Source: Phenylobacterium sp. Root1290 (GTDB lineage: Bacteria > Pseudomonadota > Alphaproteobacteria > Caulobacterales > Caulobacteraceae). Taken from it: a stretch of 64,000 nucleotides of DNA. This document shows positions 17,276 to 25,333 of this stretch, piece by piece (the stretch's first letter is position 1; every line of letters starts with the position of its first letter). The notes below the pieces were generated by a model, which searched no databases, had not been told where the DNA came from, and saw nothing but the letters and a program-made list of their open reading frames with translations. Made by a program: the position numbers and the translations under genes. Location: the NCBI RefSeq assembly GCF_001425305.1, contig NZ_LMEE01000001.1, positions 926,216-990,215 on the forward strand, given 5' to 3'.

Positions 17276-18505
17276 ATGGCGATCTATCTCTTGGGCGGTC
17301 ATCAGAGCGATTTCGCCCGCGCCTGGTCGCGCGAGGGACTGGACCTCTCCGACATGATGCGCGACGGCATCCTCGGCGCGCTGAACGCCTGCCAGCTCGA
17401 TCCGTCCGACATCGACGCCGTCCATGTCGGCAACGCCTTTGGCGAGCTCTATCGCGGCCAGGGGCATCTGGCGGCCATGGTCGCCCAGGTGGTTCCCGAG
17501 CTGCACGGCATCCCGGCCATGCGCCACGAGGCGGCCTGCGCCTCCTCCTCCATCGCCGTTCTGGCCGCGACCGCCGAGATCGAGGCCGGCCGCTATGACT
17601 GCGTGCTGATCGCCGGGGTCGAGGAAGAAAAGAACCTGCCGGGCGACGAGGCGTCCAAGGTCCAGAACGCCGCATCCTGGCAGGGCCGCGAGGGCATCGA
17701 CTGCCGCTTCATGTGGCCGGCCGTGTTCGGCCGCCTCAGCCAGGAGTACGGCGAGCGCTACGGCCTGGACCGCAAGCACCTCAATCGCATCGCCGAGATC
17801 AACCTCACCAACGCCAAGCGCAACCCGCTGTCGCAGACCCGCAAGTGGGCGTTCACGGCCGAGAACTTCACCGACGACGACACCGCCAACCCGATCATCG
17901 AGCCGGGCACCCGGCGCATGGACTGCGGCCAGATCACCGACGGGACTTGCGCCATCGTGCTGTGCTCGGAGCGCTTCATGGAGCGCTACGCCGCCCGCCG
18001 GGGGGTGAAGGCGAGCGACTTCCCGCAGATCCTCGGCTGGGGCCACACCAACGCCGGCATCCGCTTCCTCGACAAACTCGAGCGCTCGAAGGGCCAGGAC
18101 TACATCTTCCCGCATGTCCGCAAGGCGATCACCGACGCCTGGGGCCGCGCCGGCATCGCCGGGCCGCAGGACCTGAGCGGCGTCGAGACCCACGACTGCT
18201 TCACCTCGACCGAGTACATGGCCATCGACCACCTGGGCCTGACCGCGCCCGGCCAGTCCTGGCAGGCGGTGGAGGAAGGCCTGATCGACTTCGGCGGCAA
18301 GTGCCCGGTCAACGCCTCGGGCGGACTGATCGGCGTCGGCCATCCCGTCGGCGCCACCGGCGCGCGGATGCTGCTGGACGCCGGGCGACAAGTGACCGGC
18401 ACGGCCGGCGACTATCAGGTCGAAGGCGCGCGCACCTACCAGACCCTGAACATCGGCGGCTCGCTGGGCACCGTGGTCAGCTTCGTGGTCGGCCGGGCGG
18501 CGTAG
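17276..18505 (+). CDS. Thiolase-like acetyl-CoA acyltransferase (SCP-x type)
   Basis: A 409-residue thiolase-superfamily protein. The acyl-accepting Cys is C88 in RHEAACASSS; a His-containing ETHDCFTSTEY and the catalytic-His motif GVGHPVGATGARM follow. The C-terminus has TLNIGGSLG in place of the CxG motif, as in SCP-x-type thiolases and lipid-transfer-like thiolases that act on branched or sterol side chains. The start at 17276 follows GGAGG. It ends just before a palindromic repeat. It probably performs a thiolytic step of CoA-ester degradation. Confidence 0.9.
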   Translation: MAIYLLGGHQSDFARAWSREGLDLSDMMRDGILGALNACQLDPSDIDAVHVGNAFGELYRGQGHLAAMVAQVVPELHGIPAMRHEAACASSSIAVLAATAEIEAGRYDCVLIAGVEEEKNLPGDEASKVQNAASWQGREGIDCRFMWPAVFGRLSQEYGERYGLDRKHLNRIAEINLTNAKRNPLSQTRKWAFTAENFTDDDTANPIIEPGTRRMDCGQITDGTCAIVLCSERFMERYAARRGVKASDFPQILGWGHTNAGIRFLDKLERSKGQDYIFPHVRKAITDAWGRAGIAGPQDLSGVETHDCFTSTEYMAIDHLGLTAPGQSWQAVEEGLIDFGGKCPVNASGGLIGVGHPVGATGARMLLDAGRQVTGTAGDYQVEGARTYQTLNIGGSLGTVVSFVVGRAA

Positions 18506-18515
18506 GGCCTCAGTT

Positions 18516-18620
18516 CCTCCCCTTCTCGGGGAGGCGGCGCGCGAGGCGCGATGGAGGGGGACTGCTGAGTCAGCAAGCCCCCTCAGTCAGCCATTCGGCT
18601 GACAGCTCCCCCAGCGGGGG
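18516..18620. repeat. Multi-hairpin intergenic repeat (CCCCCTCAGTCAGC type)
   Basis: At least three hairpins are packed into about 105 bp between convergent genes: CCTCCCC/GGGGAGG (18516-18522 with 18528-18534), GTCAGCC/GGCTGAC (18586-18592 with 18597-18603) and a C-run against a G-run near 18607-18620. This kind of element recurs in Caulobacterales genomes and would also terminate transcription here. Confidence 0.7.
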
Positions 18621-18625
18621 GCAAT

Positions 18626-19654
18626 TTAGGGCTCTCCCCGCCACAACCCCGGCGGCGCGGCGGCCACTCGCGGGATCGCCGACAGAACCATCCCCGCCAC
18701 GGCGTATTGCTCGGGCTTGGTGCGCACGCCCGGCTCGGGGGTTTCCGCGAGGTCCATCGAGAGGCGCACGCCCGGCAGACCGGTGACCTCGATCTCCCAG
18801 TGCGGCTTGCCGGCGAAGGCGGGCAGGCTCATGTCCATCACCCAATTGACCGCGTGGGTGATGCGGCGGACGCCGCCGCTGAGCCCATGCACGCGCCAGG
18901 TGGTCGCCGCCACCGTCCCGATCCGCACGACGCCGGCGCGGACGTCGAAGTCGTTGTCGGCCAGCGTAACCGAGTGGTCCGCCTCCACGGCGTCGAGTTC
19001 GATCCCCAGCTTTTGCGCCAGGGCCGCGACCGACTGGGCGTACATGTCGGTGAAGGTGCGGGCGAGCGGGCCGTCCTTGAGGTCCAGCCCGGCGGGGTCG
19101 GCGCCCATGCCGAGCGCTCCGAACACATAGGCGGCGTTGGGGATGCCCGAGCAGTCGATGACTTCGCTCGTCGATATGTGGTCCAGCCGCAGAGAAATCC
19201 CCGCCACCGCCGCGGCGACCTTCTCGGCCGCCCAACCAGGATTGACCCCGACGCCTGCCAGCGTCGCCCCGCCCTGCAGCGCGCTGGCCTCCAGGTCCCG
19301 CGCATAGGCCCCGCCCAGCGCCCAGGGGTGGAAGTAGTTGTTGATGGAGATGACGTTCTTGCCGCTCTCCAGCAGCCGCTTCACGTCGGGGTCGTGGCCG
19401 TCATAGGGGCTGGCCAGCATCGGGCAGTGAAGCACCACGTCGGCGTCCAGCGCCAGGATGTCGTCGATCGAACTGGTCGCGAGGACGCCGGTGGCCGGCC
19501 GCCGCGCGATCTCGCCCGCGTCCACGCCGGCCTTGGCCGCCGAGTAGACGTAGAGCCCGACCAGCTCCAGGTCCGGGGCGTCCAGCACCGCCCGCAGGCA
19601 GGTCTTCCCCATCGATCCGGTCGCCCATTGGACGACCCGCAGCCTGCGCGTCAT
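18626..19654 (-). CDS. Dihydrodipicolinate-reductase-like NAD(P) oxidoreductase
   Basis: A 342-residue protein with an N-terminal Rossmann start (RVVQWATGSMGKTCLRAVL) and the GVNPGW segment typical of the DapB-like/2,4-diaminopentanoate-dehydrogenase group. Proteins of this group are frequent in sterol and lipid catabolic clusters of Actinobacteria and Proteobacteria but have no settled role there. The start at 19654 is used; the frame is open to 19693. It is divergent from the second thiolase with CTTGCA copy 6 in the gap, and convergent with the first thiolase. Confidence 0.85.
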   Translation of the reverse strand: MTRRLRVVQWATGSMGKTCLRAVLDAPDLELVGLYVYSAAKAGVDAGEIARRPATGVLATSSIDDILALDADVVLHCPMLASPYDGHDPDVKRLLESGKNVISINNYFHPWALGGAYARDLEASALQGGATLAGVGVNPGWAAEKVAAAVAGISLRLDHISTSEVIDCSGIPNAAYVFGALGMGADPAGLDLKDGPLARTFTDMYAQSVAALAQKLGIELDAVEADHSVTLADNDFDVRAGVVRIGTVAATTWRVHGLSGGVRRITHAVNWVMDMSLPAFAGKPHWEIEVTGLPGVRLSMDLAETPEPGVRTKPEQYAVAGMVLSAIPRVAAAPPGLWRGEP

Positions 19655-19681
19655 GCCCGTTTCCCGATCACATCTCGTCAG

Positions 19682-19702
19682 CTTGCATTCCAAGACTTAT
19701 CG
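19682..19702 (+). promoter_or_regulatory. Putative operator, CTTGCA motif copy 6
   Basis: Has CTTGCATT at 1-8, ACT at 14-16 and A at 18. It lies between the divergent DapB-like and thiolase 2 genes, 28 nt from the former. Confidence 0.5.
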
Positions 19703-19762
19703 TGGCAAGCCGGAGCATGGCCAGACGCCTGATCAAGGGCGCGGCCGGGAGGAAGTACGCAC

Positions 19763-20917
19763 GTGGACGCCTGGATCTACGACGCCGTCAGGACTCCGCG
19801 CGGCAAGGCACGCCCCGACGGATCACTGGCCGCCAACAAGCCGCAGGAACTGGTCGGGACGCTGGTCGACGCGCTGGAAGCCCGCGGCCACGATCCCCGC
19901 GCCAGCCAGGCCATGGTGCTGGGCTGCGTCGGCCAGGTCGGCGACCAGGGGGCCAATATCGCCCTGGTGTCCAAGCTGCATTCGCGCGTCGCCGAGGACG
20001 CCTACGCCTTCACGCTCAACAACTATTGCGTCTCGGGCCTGACCGCGATCGGCCATGCCGCGACGATGGTGGCCGGCGGCGCGATCGACCGCGCGCTGGC
20101 CGGCGGGGTCGAGATGATGTCGCGCGTGCCGTTCATGGGCGACAACGCCGGCTACTACACCGACGCCGATTTCCCGAAGCGCTCGCGCTACATCCCCGTC
20201 GTCGTCGCCGCCGACCGGTTGGCGCAGGCCGAAGGCGTCACCCGCGAGGAGCTCGACGCCGTCGCCCTGATGTCCCAGGTCCGCACCGGCCAGGCCGAGG
20301 CGAACCCGGCGCTGATCGCCTCGCGCATCGCCGTCGGCGCGGCAGTGACGGAAGAGTGCGCCCGACCGCAGACCACCGCCGAATCCCTGGCCGCCATGCC
20401 GGCCGCCTTCGCCCCGCTGGCGGCGACCTACGCGCAGGCGCTGGAAGGCCCGATCGACCACCGCCACACCATCGCCCACGCCCCGCCGGTCTGCGACGGG
20501 GCCGGCCTGGCCGTTGTCGGCGGCGCGCCGAGCGGCGGCCGGAAGGCGCGCGCGCGCATCCTGGCCTACGCCGAATCCGGCGGCGATCCGCAGGCCTCGC
20601 TGCTGGCCGGGTTCTCGGCCATGGATAAGGCGCTGGCCCGCGCCGGCCTGACCCTGGCCGACATGGACCGCGTCGAGTTCATGGAGGCCTTCGCCGTCAC
20701 CATCGCCAAGTTCCTGCGCGATCGTCCCGCCGACCCGGCCAAGGTCAATGTCGGCGGCGGCCATCTCGCCAAGGGCCACCCGATGGGGGCGACCGGCGCG
20801 ATCCTGCTGTCCTCGCTGCTGGATGCGCTGGACGCCGCCGACGGGCGCCTCGGCCTCGTCGTCGCCACTGGCGCGGCCGGGGTCGGCGCGGCCATGGTGG
20901 TCGAACGCCTCGCCTGA
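19763..20917 (+). CDS. Thiolase (acetyl-CoA C-acyltransferase) with altered C-terminal site
   Basis: A 384-residue thiolase starting at GTG after GGGAGG. The nucleophilic Cys is C89 (NNYCVSGLTA), and H339 lies in KGHPMGATGA. The EFMEAFA motif stands where NEAFA is usual. The second active-site Cys of degradative thiolases, normally in CxGG near the C-terminus, is replaced by Thr369 in VVATGAAGVGAAMVVE. The enzyme may have altered chemistry or act as a specialised acyltransferase. It is followed after 12 nt by a ligase gene and is probably co-transcribed with it. Confidence 0.88.
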   Translation: MDAWIYDAVRTPRGKARPDGSLAANKPQELVGTLVDALEARGHDPRASQAMVLGCVGQVGDQGANIALVSKLHSRVAEDAYAFTLNNYCVSGLTAIGHAATMVAGGAIDRALAGGVEMMSRVPFMGDNAGYYTDADFPKRSRYIPVVVAADRLAQAEGVTREELDAVALMSQVRTGQAEANPALIASRIAVGAAVTEECARPQTTAESLAAMPAAFAPLAATYAQALEGPIDHRHTIAHAPPVCDGAGLAVVGGAPSGGRKARARILAYAESGGDPQASLLAGFSAMDKALARAGLTLADMDRVEFMEAFAVTIAKFLRDRPADPAKVNVGGGHLAKGHPMGATGAILLSSLLDALDAADGRLGLVVATGAAGVGAAMVVERLA

Positions 20918-20929
20918 TCGGAGCCGACG

Positions 20930-22612
20930 ATGATCCTCGTTCCCGCCGACCACATCGCCGAGCACCGGGCCAAGGGCTGGTGGGGCGAGACCACCATGGT
21001 CGACCTGCTGGACCGCCATGTGACTGAGCGGCCCGGCGACGACGCGCTGATCGATCCGCCGAACACCAGGGCCATCATCGGCCGCGATCCGCGCCGCCTG
21101 ACCTGGCGCCAGCTGGGCGCGGAGGTTGACCGCCTCGCCGCCGTGCTGCATGGCGCGGGCCTGGCCAAGGACGACGTGCTGCTGGTCCAGCTGCCCAATG
21201 TCGTGGAACTGAGCCTCGCCTACCTCGCCGCTTTCAGGCTGGGGGTCATCGTCACCCCAGCGCCGGTCCAGTACCGCGAGAACGAGCTCTCCAGCATCGT
21301 GCGCCGCACTGGCGCCAAGGCGGCGATCACCGGCGCGGTCATCGGCGGCCACGACCACGTCGGCCAGCTGCGCGGTCTTGCGCTGGACCACATCTTCAGC
21401 GTCGGCGAGGCGCAAGGCGCGCAGGAGCTGGGCGCCGCCATGGCGGGCGTGACGCCCGCGCAAATCGCCGCCGCCCGGGCCGCCGCCTCAGCCGCCGCCA
21501 TCACCGCCGACGACGTGGCGACCATCTGCTGGACCTCCGGCACCGAGGCCGAGCCCAAGGGCGTGCCGCGCAGCCACAACGAGTGGCTGATCATGGCCCA
21601 GGGCGTGGTCGCCGCCGGCCGCCTGTCGCCGGGCGCGCGGCTGCTGAACCCGTTCCCGATGGTCAATATGGGCGGGGTCTCGACCGCACTGGCCGGCTGG
21701 CTGCTGATCGGTGGGACGCTGATCCAGCACCACCCGTTCGACCTTGGCGTCATGCTGGCGCAGATGCGCGAGCACGCCATCGACTACACCGTCGCCCCGC
21801 CGGCGGTGCTGAACCTGCTGGCCCAGGATCCCAAGCTGCTGGACGGCGTCGACTTCGGCCGCCTGCGGGCGATCGGCTCCGGCTCGGCGCCGCTGTCAGA
21901 GGCGATGATCCGCGCTTTCTTCGACCGCTATGGCGTCGAGATCGTCAACTACTTCGGCTCCAACGAAGGCATGTCGCTGTGCGGCACGGCCGACGACGTT
22001 CCCGCGCCGGGCGAGCGGGCCAGCTACTTCCCGCGCGTCGGAGCGCCGGGATTCGACTGGGCCTATCCGCTCAACGATCGCTTCTTCACGCGCTTGGTCG
22101 ATCCCGACACCGAGGAGGAGATCACGCAGCCCGGCCGTCACGGCGAGATGCGCATCAAGGGGCCGACCGTCTTCGCCGGCTACTGGCGGGCGCCGGAGCT
22201 GACCGCGCGGGCCTTCGACGCCGAGGGCTGGTTCCGCACCGGCGACCTGTTCGAGATCGCCGGCGACCAGGCGCAGTACTTCCACTTCGTCGGGCGGCTG
22301 AAGGACATCATCATCCGCGGCGGAGTGAACATCTCGTCCGAGGAGATCGAGGGCCACCTGATGGCCCACCCGGAGGTGGCCGACGCCGCGGTGGTCGGCT
22401 CGCCCGACGAACGGCTGGGCGAGCGGGTCTGCGCCTTCATCGTGCCCCGGCCCGGCAAGACCCCGGACCGCGAGGCGATCAACGCCTTCCTGACCGGCGA
22501 GCGCAAGGTCGCAGTGTTCAAGCAGATCGAGCGGCTGGAGATCATGCCCGCCCTGCCCCGCAATCCGGTCGGCAAGGTGCTCAAGCGCGACCTTCGGGCG
22601 ACGCTGGTCTAG
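20930..22612 (+). CDS. AMP-forming acyl-CoA ligase 3
   Basis: A 560-residue ANL ligase with ICWTSGTEAEPKGVPRSHN (AMP-binding loop, with EAE replacing the usual TG), EIVNYFGSNEG, GWFRTGDLFEIAG and the C-terminal MPALPRNPVGKVLKRDL containing the catalytic Lys. The N-terminus resembles 2,3-dihydroxybenzoate-AMP-ligase-like proteins (HIAEHRAKGWW). It lies 12 nt after thiolase 2. It is the third ligase of the island, so several different acids, or successive intermediates of one pathway, are probably CoA-activated. Confidence 0.9.
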   Translation: MILVPADHIAEHRAKGWWGETTMVDLLDRHVTERPGDDALIDPPNTRAIIGRDPRRLTWRQLGAEVDRLAAVLHGAGLAKDDVLLVQLPNVVELSLAYLAAFRLGVIVTPAPVQYRENELSSIVRRTGAKAAITGAVIGGHDHVGQLRGLALDHIFSVGEAQGAQELGAAMAGVTPAQIAAARAAASAAAITADDVATICWTSGTEAEPKGVPRSHNEWLIMAQGVVAAGRLSPGARLLNPFPMVNMGGVSTALAGWLLIGGTLIQHHPFDLGVMLAQMREHAIDYTVAPPAVLNLLAQDPKLLDGVDFGRLRAIGSGSAPLSEAMIRAFFDRYGVEIVNYFGSNEGMSLCGTADDVPAPGERASYFPRVGAPGFDWAYPLNDRFFTRLVDPDTEEEITQPGRHGEMRIKGPTVFAGYWRAPELTARAFDAEGWFRTGDLFEIAGDQAQYFHFVGRLKDIIIRGGVNISSEEIEGHLMAHPEVADAAVVGSPDERLGERVCAFIVPRPGKTPDREAINAFLTGERKVAVFKQIERLEIMPALPRNPVGKVLKRDLRATLV

Positions 22613-22683
22613 CACCGCGTGTCATCCCGGTTTGCGAAATGTCGCCGGCCGCGCGCCTGCCCCATTGCCCCTCTCCGCACAGC

Positions 22684-22704
22684 TCATTAGTATCATTTCG
22701 CAAG
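22684..22704 (-). promoter_or_regulatory. Weaker operator candidate, CTTGCA motif copy 7 (reverse)
   Basis: Read on the minus strand it has CTTGC at 1-5, ACT at 14-16 and A at 18, but position 6 is G. It is the poorest match, found 23 nt upstream of the acyl-CoA dehydrogenase start. Confidence 0.3.
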
Positions 22705-22727
22705 TAACAAGTCGGGAGGACGAACTG

Positions 22728-23915
22728 ATGGCCGCGGCGGAAAAACCTCGCCTGGATTTCGATGGGCTTCGCCCGAAGAGCCCGTTCCTCACCGAGACGC
22801 ACGACGCCTGGCGCCAGCAGCTGCGCACCTTCGTCGAGGCGGAGATCAATCCACACCTCGACGCCTGGGACGCGGCCGCCACCTTCCCCGACGAGCTCTA
22901 CGTGAAGGCCGCCAAGGCCGGGGTCCTGGGCATGGGCTTCTCCGAGGAACTGGGCGGAACGGGCGAGGACATCGACCTCTACCACCGCATCATCTTCGCC
23001 GAAGAGTTCTTCCGGGCCGGCTCGGGCGTGGTCTTCGCCGACCTGGCCACCCACTGGATCGCCCTGCCCCCGATCATCGCATTCGGGCCTGAGGAGATGC
23101 GCGAGCGGGTCGCGGGGCCCATCCTGCGCGGCGAGAAGAAGATCGCCTTCGCCGTCACCGAACCGTCGGGCGGCTCCGACGTCGGCGCCTTCCAGACCAC
23201 GGCCGAGAAGCGCGGCGACACCTACATCGTCAACGGCGGCAAGACCCTGATCTCGGGCGCCACCCGCGCCGACTACCTGCTGACCGCGGTGCGCACCGGC
23301 GGTCCCGGCGTCGGCGGCCTGTCGCTGCTGATGATCGAGGCCGATCGTCCGGGCGTCTCCAGCGCGCCGGTCAAGGGCCTCGGCTGGTACAACGGCAACA
23401 ACGGCACGCTGACCTTCGACAATGTCGAGGTGCCGACGGCCAACCTGATCGGCGTCGAGAACCGCGGCTTCGCTGGCCTGGCCAACCAGTTCAACATCGA
23501 GCGTTTCAGCGGCATCGCCGCCACCCTGGCCATGGCCCGCACCGCCATCGCCGAAGCCATCGACTGGGCCCGCCAGCGCCACACCTTCGGCGAGCGGCTG
23601 ATCGACCACCAGGCCATCCGCCATAAGATCGTGGAGATGATCCAGCGGGTGAACGCCTGCTACGCCTTCCTCGACATCCTGGTCTGGCGCTTCCACCAGG
23701 GCGAGACCCCGGTCGCCGAGCTGGCGATGATGAAGGTCCAGGCCACAACCACCCTGGAGTTCGTCGCCCGCGAGAGCCTGCAGGTGCTCGGCGGCCGCGC
23801 CTACACCGGCGACAATCGCGTCGAGCGCATCTACCGCGAGGCCCGCATCTTCGTCATCGGCGGCGGCTCGGAGGAAATCCTGCGCGACCTGGCCGGTCGT
23901 CAGTTGGGCTTCTAG
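22728..23915 (+). CDS. Acyl-CoA dehydrogenase
   Basis: A 395-residue FAD enzyme with the family landmarks KIAFAVTEPSGGSDVGAF, LGWYNGNNGTLTFDNVEVP, RQRHTFGERLIDHQAIRHKI and, at the C-terminus, LQVLGGRAYTGDNRVERIYREARI, where the Glu of the VERIYRE segment is the likely catalytic base. It introduces a 2,3-double bond into an acyl-CoA and passes electrons to ETF. The start at 22728 follows GGGAGG. The frame is open upstream without family resemblance. It overlaps the convergent small ORF by 4 bp. Confidence 0.94.
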   Translation: MAAAEKPRLDFDGLRPKSPFLTETHDAWRQQLRTFVEAEINPHLDAWDAAATFPDELYVKAAKAGVLGMGFSEELGGTGEDIDLYHRIIFAEEFFRAGSGVVFADLATHWIALPPIIAFGPEEMRERVAGPILRGEKKIAFAVTEPSGGSDVGAFQTTAEKRGDTYIVNGGKTLISGATRADYLLTAVRTGGPGVGGLSLLMIEADRPGVSSAPVKGLGWYNGNNGTLTFDNVEVPTANLIGVENRGFAGLANQFNIERFSGIAATLAMARTAIAEAIDWARQRHTFGERLIDHQAIRHKIVEMIQRVNACYAFLDILVWRFHQGETPVAELAMMKVQATTTLEFVARESLQVLGGRAYTGDNRVERIYREARIFVIGGGSEEILRDLAGRQLGF

Positions 23916-24172
23916 GCCGAGGCGGCGGGCCCCGGCGGCCCGCCCTGGCGCTGGCGCGAGCTCCAGCCGCGGATCATACGGTCGTCGCCGGTGGGATAGG
24001 ACGCGTTCCCTCCGTCGTCCTCCCAGACGGCGATAGCGGCACGTGACCGCAAAACCGCGACCTGACCGGCGTCCGATGCGGGCTCAGCGGGACGGCTGTT
24101 CTCCTGCAGGATCCAGCTTCGATTTTGCGTCGAGTCGTTGGCGGCCGCGCCCGGGTACATTTGCTGGCTCAT
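23912..24172 (-). CDS. Small hypothetical protein, coupled to the next ORF
   Basis: An 86-residue ORF with no recognised domain and a Gly/Pro/Ala-rich tail. It is called because its ATG overlaps the TGA of the upstream ORF (24169-24513) in a 4-bp ATGA junction, the usual sign of translational coupling. Its end overlaps the acyl-CoA dehydrogenase stop by 4 bp. Composition is less typical than that of the neighbours, so it could be spurious. Confidence 0.45.
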   Translation of the reverse strand: MSQQMYPGAAANDSTQNRSWILQENSRPAEPASDAGQVAVLRSRAAIAVWEDDGGNASYPTGDDRMIRGWSSRQRQGGPPGPAASA

Positions 24173-24513
24173 CGAAGCCTGGCCGAGCTTCGCTGCGGAT
24201 TGACGGCTTCGGAAGCCTCGTGGGCTTCGACCAGCCCGCCCCACTCGGCAGGGGTCTGTATGCTGTGATGCCGCCCCATATCCGGCAGCAAAGCATCGCC
24301 CTTTTCCAGCAATGCTTCGCTGATCCACAGGCTGTCAAAGCCGCGGGCCTCCACGCTCGCCCCCATCAGGCGCCCCGCCATGCTGACCGCGGCGCGGTCG
24401 TTCTCTGCGTGACACAGGTACCGCCGCGCGGGGGCGGCTTCGCCAAGATGAATCTCGACCGCCCAGTATCCAGGGGCCTCCGATATCTGAATTCGTTCCG
24501 ACAAAGTGCTCAT
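24169..24513 (-). CDS. Hypothetical protein
   Basis: A 114-residue ORF beginning MSTLSERIQISEAPGYWAVE. The first half looks like a small alpha/beta domain (WAVEIHLGEAAPARRYLCHAENDRAAVSMAGRLMGA), with regular alternation of hydrophobic residues and an amphipathic helix. No family is recognised. It is preceded by an AT-rich region that could hold its promoter and is coupled to the 86-residue ORF downstream. Confidence 0.55.
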   Translation of the reverse strand: MSTLSERIQISEAPGYWAVEIHLGEAAPARRYLCHAENDRAAVSMAGRLMGASVEARGFDSLWISEALLEKGDALLPDMGRHHSIQTPAEWGGLVEAHEASEAVNPQRSSARLR

Positions 24514-24787
24514 GTCTTGAGCTTTCAATATCTCCCTCGGAGCCACGCTGCGCGTTTCTATCCGAGAGAAGGCGCCGCATTGGCGCTTTTGATCGTGTCG
24601 AATATATCACGTTCACTCGGAACAATCGTCATCATTACAAAATGGTGATGGAATTTGGGCAATATTTTTCTTTCATCATGTGGCGGAATACATAGCCACA
24701 CACCAAGTATTAGACGCCGGATCTCGCGCATGAGGATATCGAGGTGCGCGGCAAACGTGGGGGCCACCGCTATTCGTGGAGGCCCAA
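24514..24787. other. AT-rich divergent intergenic region
   Basis: About 270 bp separates two divergent small genes. It is much more AT-rich than the rest of the window, especially 24599-24720, with stretches such as CAATATTTTTCTTTCATC. No ORF, tRNA or obvious repeat is seen. It most likely holds promoters for the genes on both sides. Confidence 0.5.
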
Positions 24788-25165
24788 ATGGCCGTCGAAA
24801 AGACCGATCTCAAGCGCCGCGTCCTGGCGCACGAACAAATCCTGCAAGCACTCCTGGCGCAGATCGCCGAAAGCCGCCGGGGCTTCCTGGATGGCATGCG
24901 CGATCGGTTGGCGCGGGCGGGCGACACGCCTGCCGCGCCAGAATCTCGCGCTATTTCGAAGGCCGCTTCGATGAGCGTGAATGCGCGCGGCGCGTCCGTC
25001 GTCGTTCGTAGCGCCCGCGCCCATGGCGTCTGGCACGTCACCTGTAACGACGTCTTCCTTGGCGACTATCTCTCCGAGGACGCCGCGCAAAGCGCCGCGT
25101 TCAAGGCAGCGACCGAGCTCAGGCAGGAAGGTCGCTCGACAGAGGTGGTTTTCGGAGCCCGGTAG
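24788..25165 (+). CDS. DUF2188-like small protein
   Basis: A 125-residue protein. The N-terminal half is helical (MAVEKTDLKRRVLAHEQILQ). The C-terminal half carries VWHVTCNDVFLGDYLSEDAA and AAFKAATELRQEG, similar to the DUF2188 fold, in which a substrate of unknown type is placed next to a WxV strand. The ATG at 24788 is chosen because GGAGG (24778-24782) precedes it, rather than the GTG at 24776. Function is unknown. Confidence 0.65.
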   Translation: MAVEKTDLKRRVLAHEQILQALLAQIAESRRGFLDGMRDRLARAGDTPAAPESRAISKAASMSVNARGASVVVRSARAHGVWHVTCNDVFLGDYLSEDAAQSAAFKAATELRQEGRSTEVVFGAR

Positions 25166-25333
25166 GGCGCCGCTGAGACCTTCCCCCACCCCTGATTCAA
25201 CGGGTTGCAAATTGACGCCGACGGATCCTTTTAAAATGAGACCTATCGAGACTCGCCTTCCGCGCGCACCGCATACCCGTTTCTCTAATCCCGACTGGAC
25301 AGCTGGGGTGGGCGGCTATAGGCCTGGAGACGC

